Below, piece after piece: positions 47,709 through 53,646 of a DNA stretch of 53,646 nucleotides (position 1 is its first letter; each line of letters opens with the position of its first letter). Under the pieces are notes generated by a model, which did no database searches, was not told the DNA's origin, and worked only from the letters and a program-made list of their open reading frames with translations. Origin of the DNA: Myxococcales bacterium (lineage in GTDB: Bacteria; Myxococcota_A; Polyangia; Palsa-1104). The stretch lies in contig PNAM01000069.1 in the NCBI GenBank assembly GCA_003170275.1, positions 1 to 53,646 on the forward strand, in the 5' to 3' direction. A program made the translations under genes and the position numbers.

Positions 47709-49597
47709 GCGATTTCCTCGACGAGCGCGTGGTAGCCCATGTCGCGACGCGCGGGCTGAAAGCCGGCGGCGCGCACGTGGCGCTCGATGCCGCCGGCGTC
47801 CATCTGGAACACCGTGCCCGCCGAGGACACCACGTTCTCCTCGAACATCACCGAGCCGAAGTCGTCGGCGCCGAAGTGCAGCGCCGCCTGGCCGACCGCC
47901 GGACCCATGGTCGGCCACGAGGCCTGCAGGTGCGGCACGTTGTCGAGCGCGAGCCGCGCCAGCGCCAGCGTGCGCAGGTACGCGTGCGCCGAGCCGTCGC
48001 CGCCGGGCAGGCGCGTGTTGCCGGGCTGGAACGGCCAGCAGATGAACGCCGTAAACCCGCCGGTCTCGTCCTGCAGATCGCGGATCTGCAACAGGTGCTC
48101 GATGCGCTCGGCGAGCGTCTCGCCGGCAGCGAACATCATGGTCGCGGTCGAGCGCAGGCCGAGCCGGTGCGCCACGCGCATGACCTCGAGCCACTCCTGA
48201 CCGGTGCACTTGAGCTTGGCGATCTTGGTGCGCACGCGCTCGACGAGGATCTCGGCGCCGCCGCCGGGCAGGCTGTCGAGGCCCGCGGCGATCAGGCGCG
48301 CGAGCACGGTCTCGAGCGGCAGCGACTCCAGGCGGCACAGGTGCAAGATCTCCTCGGGCGACAGCGCGTGCAGCTTGATCGGATAGCTCTCCTTGAGGTG
48401 ACGGAAGAGCTCTTCGTACCACTCGATGCGCAGCGCGGGGTTGAGCCCACCTTGCAGCAAGATCTGGATGCCGCCGGCGTCGACGGTCTCCTTGATCTTC
48501 TCGCCGAGCTGCGCGCGGCTGAGGACGTAGGCGTCGTCGTCGCCTTCATTGCGGAAGAACGCGCAGAAGCGGCACGCGGTGGTGCACACGTTGGTGTAGT
48601 TGATGTTGCGGTCGATGATGTAGGTGACGGTGCCCGACGGGTTGAGGCTCAGGCGGCGCGCATCGGCCGCGGCGCCGAGCGCGACCAGATCTGCGCGCTC
48701 GCCGAGCGTGACCAGCTCGTTCGCCGAGAGCCGTCCGCCGCGCGCGGCCGCGTCGAGGCGCTCGTGGAGATCGAGCGGCGTGGGCGAATCGCCGACCAGG
48801 CGCAAGCGGGTCGCGGGCAAGAGGCCGGCGAGCGCGCCGCGCTGCAGGAACGCCTCGGCGCCCTTAAGCAACGAGTCGTCGAGCTGGAACGCGAGCTCTT
48901 CGCGCAGGTAGCGGTTGGCGCGCAACGGCGTGACGCCGTGTCGCCCCGCGTCGGAGATGATCGGGTCGAGGAACGCGAGGCCGCGTAAAAGGCTGCGCTG
49001 CAGGAGCGCGACGAGCGGCGCGTCGAGCACTTCGGGGCGGGCGGCCCAGACGGCGAAGACGAACGGCAGGCCGGTGAGCGCGCGCCATTCGCCGGCCAGA
49101 TCGTAGACGTGCGGATAGCTGCGCTGCGCGACCGCGGCGAGCGCGGCGTCGCCGATGATCAGCGCGCCACGACGGCCGCCTACCTGCGCAGCGAGCTCCG
49201 CGGGCGGGCGCGCTTCGAAGCGCGGGCCGGGCGTGCCGGGACGGCGGCGCGCGAGCAGCAGCAGCTTGAGCAGCACCACCGAGGTGCGCGACGAGGCGTC
49301 GAGCGCGATCGTCTCCAGCTCGTCGATCGGCGCGTCGGCGACCAGCAGCACCGAGCCGACCACCTGGTGCGCGCCGATGCACACGCCGGGCACGGCGACC
49401 AGATCGCCCTGTCGCGCGTAGGCGGCGAGCGGCAGCAGCGCCACGTCGCACAAGCCCTCGGCCAGGCGGCGCGCCCCTTCGGCGGGCGAGCACAGCTCGA
49501 GCGTCACGCCCGGCGGCGGCTCGGCGGTGAGGCCCTCGATCAGCGGGCGCGTGTTGAGAAACGGCGCCGCGACGATCCGGATACTACGCTCCCTCAT
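47705..49597 (-). CDS. Fused chorismate dehydratase (MqnA) and cyclic dehypoxanthine futalosine synthase (MqnC)
   Basis: 630 residues, single reading frame. Residues 1-262 match MqnA: APFLNTRPLIEGL, CDVALLPLAAYAR, LDASSRTSVVLLKLLL, ALIIGDAAL. MqnA dehydrates chorismate to 3-[(1-carboxyvinyl)oxy]benzoate. After a short linker, residues 275-630 match MqnC: YIIDRNINYTNVCTTACRFCAFFRN with radical SAM cysteines C338, C342, C345, then LQGGLNP, FGADDFGSVMFEENVV and HALVEE. MqnC uses SAM radical chemistry to cyclise dehypoxanthine futalosine. The two proteins act at non-adjacent steps and are usually separate genes. Start ATG 49597 lies inside the end of mqnE (14-nt overlap) with GGAGGT. Confidence 0.92.
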   Translation of the reverse strand: MRERSIRIVAAPFLNTRPLIEGLTAEPPPGVTLELCSPAEGARRLAEGLCDVALLPLAAYARQGDLVAVPGVCIGAHQVVGSVLLVADAPIDELETIALDASSRTSVVLLKLLLLARRRPGTPGPRFEARPPAELAAQVGGRRGALIIGDAALAAVAQRSYPHVYDLAGEWRALTGLPFVFAVWAARPEVLDAPLVALLQRSLLRGLAFLDPIISDAGRHGVTPLRANRYLREELAFQLDDSLLKGAEAFLQRGALAGLLPATRLRLVGDSPTPLDLHERLDAAARGGRLSANELVTLGERADLVALGAAADARRLSLNPSGTVTYIIDRNINYTNVCTTACRFCAFFRNEGDDDAYVLSRAQLGEKIKETVDAGGIQILLQGGLNPALRIEWYEELFRHLKESYPIKLHALSPEEILHLCRLESLPLETVLARLIAAGLDSLPGGGAEILVERVRTKIAKLKCTGQEWLEVMRVAHRLGLRSTATMMFAAGETLAERIEHLLQIRDLQDETGGFTAFICWPFQPGNTRLPGGDGSAHAYLRTLALARLALDNVPHLQASWPTMGPAVGQAALHFGADDFGSVMFEENVVSSAGTVFQMDAGGIERHVRAAGFQPARRDMGYHALVEEIA

Positions 49598-50723
49598 TCA
49601 GCACCTCCAGGCGGCCGCGGCGTCGCTCGGGGCTCGCGGCGAGCGCGTCTCCCTCGGCGACCACGTGGTACAGCGTGTCGCGCTCGACCGGCGTGCGGCC
49701 CGCCGCGCGAATCAGCCGGATCAGCTCCCCGCGGCTGAGCGCCTCGGGCGTGCGCGAGCCGGCCATCTTGTAGATCTTTTCTTCCTCGACCGTCCCATCG
49801 AGATCGTCGGCGCCGAACCACAACGCGGTCTGCGCGGTCTTGACGCCCAGCATCGCCCAGTACGCCTTGACGTGCGGGATGTTGTCGAGGAGCAGCCGCG
49901 CCACCGCGAACAACTTCAGATCGTCGACGGCGGTCGGCCCCGGCAGTCGTTCGAGCGCGTTGTTCTCGTTGTGGAACGCGAGCGGGATGAAGGTCTGGAA
50001 TCCCCCCGTCACGTCCTGCGCGGCGCGCAACCGCAGCAGGTGATCGACGCGCTCCTCGAGGGTCTCGATGTGGCCGTACAACAGCGTGCAGTTCGAGCGC
50101 AGCCCGAGCCGGTGCGCGGCCTGATGGATGGCGATCCAGCCATCGGCGCCGACCTTGTCGCGGCAGATCTTGTTGCGCACGCGCTCGGCGAACACCTCGG
50201 CGCCGCCGCCCGGCAGGCTGCCCAGGCCCGCGGCCATCAGCCGGCGCAAGACCTCGTCGATGGTCATGCCGTAGTGCTCGGCGAACCAGTGGATCTCGAC
50301 CGCGGTGAACGCCTTCAAGTGGATCGCGGGACGCAGCGCCTTGATACCGGCGAGCAGCTCTTCGTAGTAGCTGAACGGCAGGCCGGGGTGCAGGCCGTTG
50401 ACGATGTGCACTTCGGTGAGCTCGGCGGGGCGCGAGGCGACCTTGGCGATCGCCTCGGCGACGGTCATGGTGTACGCGCCGGGCATTCCTTCTTCGAGCC
50501 GCGCGAACGAGCAGAACTTGCAGTCGGCGACGCACACGTTGGTGGCATTGAGATGCATGTTGACGTTGAAATAGGTGCGATCGCCGTGCATGCGCTCGCG
50601 CACGCGGTTGGCGAGCGCGCCGAGCGCTGGCAGATCGTGCTCGCCGAGCAGGCGCACGCCGTCAGCGAAGTCGAGCCGCTCGCGCGCTTCGAGCTTCTCC
50701 GCGATTTTTTCGAGGAACGACAT
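49584..50723 (-). CDS. mqnE: Aminofutalosine synthase (radical SAM)
   Basis: 379 residues. The cluster motif is C64, C68, C71 in TNVCVADCKFCSF, preceded by YFNVNMHLNATNVC. Further landmarks are VHIVNGLHPGLPFSYYEEL, KAFTAVEIHWFAEHYGM, GAEVFAERVR and WFGADDLDGTVEEEKIY. MqnE joins 3-[(1-carboxyvinyl)oxy]benzoate to SAM-derived adenosine to give aminofutalosine. The ATG shares one base with the upstream stop (TGATG). Confidence 0.93.
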   Translation of the reverse strand: MSFLEKIAEKLEARERLDFADGVRLLGEHDLPALGALANRVRERMHGDRTYFNVNMHLNATNVCVADCKFCSFARLEEGMPGAYTMTVAEAIAKVASRPAELTEVHIVNGLHPGLPFSYYEELLAGIKALRPAIHLKAFTAVEIHWFAEHYGMTIDEVLRRLMAAGLGSLPGGGAEVFAERVRNKICRDKVGADGWIAIHQAAHRLGLRSNCTLLYGHIETLEERVDHLLRLRAAQDVTGGFQTFIPLAFHNENNALERLPGPTAVDDLKLFAVARLLLDNIPHVKAYWAMLGVKTAQTALWFGADDLDGTVEEEKIYKMAGSRTPEALSRGELIRLIRAAGRTPVERDTLYHVVAEGDALAASPERRRGRLEVLNEGA

Positions 50724-51349
50724 CACCGTCTCCTTGCCGGCATGCGGCCGGCCGCGCGAATGAGCGTCTCGAGGTACGCCGGGCTCGGGCGATGGCCGTC
50801 TTCGGGCGGCCCGCCGATCTGCGCCAGGCGCTTTTGCGCGAGCGGCGGCGCGAGCGGTCCGGCCAGCTCGTCGGCGCCGAAGGTGAGCGCGAGCGCCGCG
50901 CCCTTGACATCGAGCACGTCGTCCCAGCGCACGCGGATCGGAACGCGCGTGCCGAGCACGTGACGCGCAGCGCCGGCGGCGCGGAAGGCGTCGATGCCGG
51001 TCTCGCCGGTGGCCAGCACCGCACGCACCGCCACGCCCTCGTCGAGAGCGCACGCGACCGCGGCGATCGCGCCGTCGAGGTCGGGTCCCGAGACCACCAC
51101 TTCGAGCGACAGGCCTTCGAGGCGCGGCGCGGTCGCCAGCGAGGCGCGACCCGGACCCACGCGCAGCACCACGCGACCGCCGCCTTCGGCGATGCGCCGC
51201 GCGACCCCGGCGTCGAGCGCCACCCACTCGTCGACGTCGGTGTCGTCGTCCTCGAGATCGGGCGACAAGATCTGCGAGGCGATGAACGTGGCCGGCGCGT
51301 CCAGCGGGCGCAACACGGCGCGTGCGAGCTCGATCAACGATGCGGTCAT
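50723..51349 (-). CDS. Protein of unknown function resembling the C-terminal end of MqnE/MqnC
   Basis: 208 residues. It has no radical SAM cysteine motif. From about residue 140 it tracks the end of MqnE: VKGAALALTFGADELAGPL, then LETLIRAAGRMPARRR, matching FGADDLDG and LIRLIRAAGRTPVERD in the neighbour. Residues 1-135 look alpha/beta, with Ala/Val/Asp-rich strands and no signature I know. It lies exactly between ubiX and mqnE in overlapping frames, so it is part of the pathway operon. It may be an accessory subunit, a chaperone or a decayed duplicate kept for another role. Confidence 0.65.
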   Translation of the reverse strand: MTASLIELARAVLRPLDAPATFIASQILSPDLEDDDTDVDEWVALDAGVARRIAEGGGRVVLRVGPGRASLATAPRLEGLSLEVVVSGPDLDGAIAAVACALDEGVAVRAVLATGETGIDAFRAAGAARHVLGTRVPIRVRWDDVLDVKGAALALTFGADELAGPLAPPLAQKRLAQIGGPPEDGHRPSPAYLETLIRAAGRMPARRR

Positions 51350-51918
51350 GTCGCCTCTTCTCCCCAGCGCGGTCCGACGCGCCGGGGCAATCCGACGTGG
51401 TCGAGCACGCGCCCCACCACGGTGTCGAGCAGGTCTTCGATGGTTTGCGGCCGGCCGTAGAACGACGGCGCCGCGGGCAGCACCAGCGCGCCTGCGCGCG
51501 TGACGGTGGCCATGTTCTCGAGATGGATCAGCGACAGCGGCGTGTCGCGCGCCACCAGGATCAGCTTGCGGCGCTCCTTGAGCATCACGTCGGCGGCGCG
51601 GCCGATCAGATCTTCGGACAGCCCGTGCGCGATGCGCGCCAGCCCGCCCATCGAGCAGGGGATCACCACCATCGCGCCAAATCCCGCCGAGCCCGAGGCG
51701 AACGGCGCGTTGAAGTCGCGCGCGTCCCACACCGGAAACGGGATCTCCTTCGGGTTGGTGCCGATCTCGGTGGCCCACACCTGCTTGGCTGCCGTCGAGA
51801 ACACCACATGCGGCAGCACGGTCTCGCGCGGCAGGCCGGCGAGCAGGTCGAGGAAGCGACGCGCGTAGGGCGCGCCCGATGCGCCACCGACCGCGACCAC
51901 CAGCTTCAAAGGCATCAT
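51346..51918 (-). CDS. ubiX: UbiX-type flavin prenyltransferase
   Basis: 190 residues. Motifs: VAVGGASGAPYARRFLDLL, VVIPCSMGGLARIAHG, LILVARDTPLSLIHLENM. UbiX attaches a dimethylallyl group to FMN to make the prenyl-FMN cofactor of UbiD. With the UbiD gene two positions upstream it supplies the decarboxylation step of the futalosine pathway (sometimes called MqnM). The start is ATG-ATG at 51918/51915, overlapping ubiE by 4 nt. Confidence 0.9.
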   Translation of the reverse strand: MMPLKLVVAVGGASGAPYARRFLDLLAGLPRETVLPHVVFSTAAKQVWATEIGTNPKEIPFPVWDARDFNAPFASGSAGFGAMVVIPCSMGGLARIAHGLSEDLIGRAADVMLKERRKLILVARDTPLSLIHLENMATVTRAGALVLPAAPSFYGRPQTIEDLLDTVVGRVLDHVGLPRRVGPRWGEEAT

Positions 51919-52589
51919 GGCTTCACCTCGCAGATCACCAGCGCGGAGATCCCCGCCGTCAGATCTTCTCCCCACACGCGATCGAATCCGGCCGCGCGCG
52001 CCATCGCCTCGACCTCTTGCCGCGTGGCGAAGCGATCGATCGACGCCGCCAGGTAGCGGTAGGCATCGCGATCGCCGGACACCAGGCCGCCGACCCACGG
52101 CAGCACGCGGCGGTTGTACAGGAGCTGCACCGCGCGCGTGACCGCCCGTCGCGGCCGGAAGAAATCGAGCACCACCAGCCGCGCGCCGGGGGCGAGCACG
52201 CGCCGCGCCTCGCGCAGGCCGGCGAGCGGATCGTCGAGGTTGCGCAGCCCGAAGCCGTTGAGCGCGCCGGCGAAGCTGCCGTCGGCAAACGGCAAATGCA
52301 TGGCGTCGGCGCGCACCAGCTCGGTGCCCGGCGCGACCTTGGCGCGGCCGCGATCGAGCATCGCCTGCGCGAAATCGCTCGCCGTCACCTCGGCGCCCGC
52401 CTGCTGCGCCAGCCGCGCCAGATCGAGCGTCCCCGCGCACACGTCGAGCACGCGCCGCCCCGCGATCGGCCCCAACGCGGCGACCGCGCGCTTGCGCCAC
52501 GCCTGATCGATCCCCAGGCTGAGCACGCGATTGAGCGCGTCGTAGGTGGGCGCGATGTGATCGAACATGCGATTGATCGCGGCGCTCAT
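51915..52589 (-). CDS. ubiE: Demethylmenaquinone C-methyltransferase (UbiE/MenG)
   Basis: 224 residues. FDHIAPTYDALNRVLSLGIDQAWRKRAV and VLDVCAGTLDLARLA (SAM-binding), GFGLRNLDDP and SGDRDAYRYLAASIDRF are the family markers. It adds the methyl group to the naphthoquinone ring as the last step of menaquinone synthesis. The usual VLDVAxGTGD reads CAGTLD, with Leu in place of the second Gly. It overlaps both neighbours by 4 nt. Confidence 0.9.
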   Translation of the reverse strand: MSAAINRMFDHIAPTYDALNRVLSLGIDQAWRKRAVAALGPIAGRRVLDVCAGTLDLARLAQQAGAEVTASDFAQAMLDRGRAKVAPGTELVRADAMHLPFADGSFAGALNGFGLRNLDDPLAGLREARRVLAPGARLVVLDFFRPRRAVTRAVQLLYNRRVLPWVGGLVSGDRDAYRYLAASIDRFATRQEVEAMARAAGFDRVWGEDLTAGISALVICEVKP

Positions 52590-53646
52590 CGCAACCCACC
52601 CTGCGCTCCGCGCAGGGGCCCAGTGATCCCCAGCTCCGGCCACAGCCGATCGACGCGCGCGAGCATCTCGGGCGACATGACCGCGACCTCGGGCCACACG
52701 CGGTCGTAGCCCTCTTCCTTCCACTTGGCGGTGGCGTCGATGCCCATCTTGCCGCCGAAGCCGACCGTGCATGACGCGTGATCGAGCACGTCGTAAGGCC
52801 CGTCGGAGATCATCACGTCGCGCTTGGGATCGATGTTGTTGAGCACGCGCCACGCGACCTCGGCCACGTCGTGCACGTTGACGTCCTTGTCGACCACCAC
52901 CACGCACTTGGTGAACATGAGCTGCCCCATGCCCCACAGCGCGTGCATGATCTTGCGGCCGTGGAACGCGTACTGCTTGTCGATGGCGACGATCGCCATG
53001 TTGTGGAACACGCCCTCGATCGGCAGGTTGTAGTCGACCAGCTCGGGCATCATCATGCGCAACAGCGGCAGGAACAGCCGCTCGGTGGCCTTTCCCATCC
53101 ACGCGTCCTCCATCGGCGGGCGGCCGACCACGGTCGCGGGATAGATCGCGTCCTTGCGGTGGGTCACGCAGGTGACGTGGAACGCGGGGTACTGATCGCG
53201 CGGCGTGTAGTAGCCGGTGTGATCGCCGAACGGGCCCTCGGTGATCAACGGCTCGGCGGGATCGACGTAGCCTTCGAGCACGAAGTCCGCGTCGGCGGGC
53301 ACGTCCATCTCGATGGTCTTACACGGCACCAGCTCGACCGCGCGGCGGCGCAGAAAACCGGCCAGCGCCAGCTCGTCGACGCCATCGGGCAGCGGCGCGG
53401 TCGCCGAGTAGGTGATCGCCGGATCGCCGCCGAGCACCACCGCCACCGGCACCTTCTGCCCACGCTCCTTGGCCTTGTGAAAGTGACGCATGCCGGTCTT
53501 GTGCGCCTGCCAGTGCATCCCGGTGGTGCGCGGGCCGAGGAGCTGCATGCGGTACATGCCGAGGTTGCGCGCGCCGGTCTCGGGATCGTGGGTGATGACC
53601 ACGGGCAGCGTGATGAACGGGCCGCCATCGGCGGGCCAGCAGGTGA
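52586..53646 (-). CDS. ubiD: UbiD-family prenyl-FMN-dependent decarboxylase, N-terminus beyond the window
   Basis: 353 residues visible; the start is off the right edge. Characteristic stretches: GPFGDHTGYYTP, HRKDAIYPATVVGRPPMED, FHNMAIVAIDKQYAFHGRK, VDKDVNVHD and MSPEMLARVDRLW. UbiD enzymes decarboxylate aromatic acids with prenyl-FMN; here the expected substrate is the prenylated 1,4-dihydroxy-6-naphthoate (MqnL role). The stop overlaps the ubiE start by 4 nt. Confidence 0.9.
   Translation of the reverse strand, partial: TCWPADGGPFITLPVVITHDPETGARNLGMYRMQLLGPRTTGMHWQAHKTGMRHFHKAKERGQKVPVAVVLGGDPAITYSATAPLPDGVDELALAGFLRRRAVELVPCKTIEMDVPADADFVLEGYVDPAEPLITEGPFGDHTGYYTPRDQYPAFHVTCVTHRKDAIYPATVVGRPPMEDAWMGKATERLFLPLLRMMMPELVDYNLPIEGVFHNMAIVAIDKQYAFHGRKIMHALWGMGQLMFTKCVVVVDKDVNVHDVAEVAWRVLNNIDPKRDVMISDGPYDVLDHASCTVGFGGKMGIDATAKWKEEGYDRVWPEVAVMSPEMLARVDRLWPELGITGPLRGAQGGLR

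Overview
The window is very GC-rich, tightly packed and almost fully coding. It looks like chromosomal DNA of a member of the Myxococcota or a close deltaproteobacterial relative. Supporting signs are a CdnL-type CarD regulator very close to the myxobacterial protein, several Cys/Asp/Gly-rich lipoproteins with low-complexity N-termini, lysine-rich histone-like miniproteins, a heavy load of one- and two-component style regulators, and the futalosine route to menaquinone. I see no rRNA, tRNA, CRISPR array, transposase or prophage gene. Apart from one small decayed gene near 41 kb the region reads as stable backbone.

Layout. 1-3.4 kb: the 3' end of an RNA methyltransferase, small membrane proteins, a receiver-like/HATPase protein followed by a STAS-like zinc-ribbon protein, and a ribbon-helix-helix protein. 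3.5-13.1 kb, all minus: a lipoprotein prolyl oligopeptidase, a CoxE-like VWA protein, a GNAT acetyltransferase, then a two-gene unit encoding a double BadF/BcrA-type ATPase (1222 aa) and an HgdB-like partner (577 aa). That unit has a promoter overlapped by two tandem palindromes and ends in a strong terminator. 13-17 kb: cdnL, a CDP-alcohol phosphatidyltransferase with a long membrane tail, a divergent MarR gene with a palindrome at its promoter, and pepA. 17.2-21.6 kb: two lysine-rich miniproteins, an NFACT-type protein, transaldolase and a conserved unknown. 21.6-24.6 kb: a pair of acyl-CoA dehydrogenase genes, one lacking the usual catalytic glutamates, then a cold-shock gene with a long leader. 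24.6-34.9 kb: tetR with a membrane partner, trmB, and a run of exported proteins and lipoproteins, ComEA-like and TonB-like proteins and a HAD hydrolase. 35-40 kb: rlmI-like, DUF971, YgiQ-type radical SAM, apaH and an alpha/beta hydrolase. 40-42.3 kb: a lipoprotein, a frameshifted remnant and an FHA coiled-coil protein.

42.3-53.6 kb carries what looks like a complete futalosine menaquinone pathway. Reading leftward on the minus strand the order is ubiD (cut by the window edge), ubiE/menG, ubiX, a stand-alone protein resembling the C-terminal end of MqnE/MqnC, mqnE, a fused mqnA-mqnC, mqnX, a UbiA-type prenyltransferase (mqnP), a DAHP synthase, a GbsR/MarR-type regulator and mqnD. Nearly every junction is a 1-64 nt overlap, so this is probably one operon. 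A nucleosidase resembling futalosine hydrolase (mqnB) lies just beyond on the plus strand. Together these genes would take erythrose-4-phosphate and PEP into the shikimate pathway (DAHP synthase), chorismate to 3-enolpyruvylbenzoate (MqnA), then aminofutalosine (MqnE), futalosine (MqnX), dehypoxanthine futalosine (MqnB), its cyclic form (MqnC), 1,4-dihydroxy-6-naphthoate (MqnD), prenylation (UbiA), decarboxylation (UbiD with UbiX-made prenyl-FMN) and methylation (UbiE).

The best candidates for something new are the MqnA-MqnC fusion with its unexplained MqnE-like neighbour, the split activase/HgdB-like system under tandem operators, the catalytic/degenerate acyl-CoA dehydrogenase pair, and the tandem lysine-rich miniproteins. 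All functional calls come from reading the sequence and from memory of the families; no database search was run.
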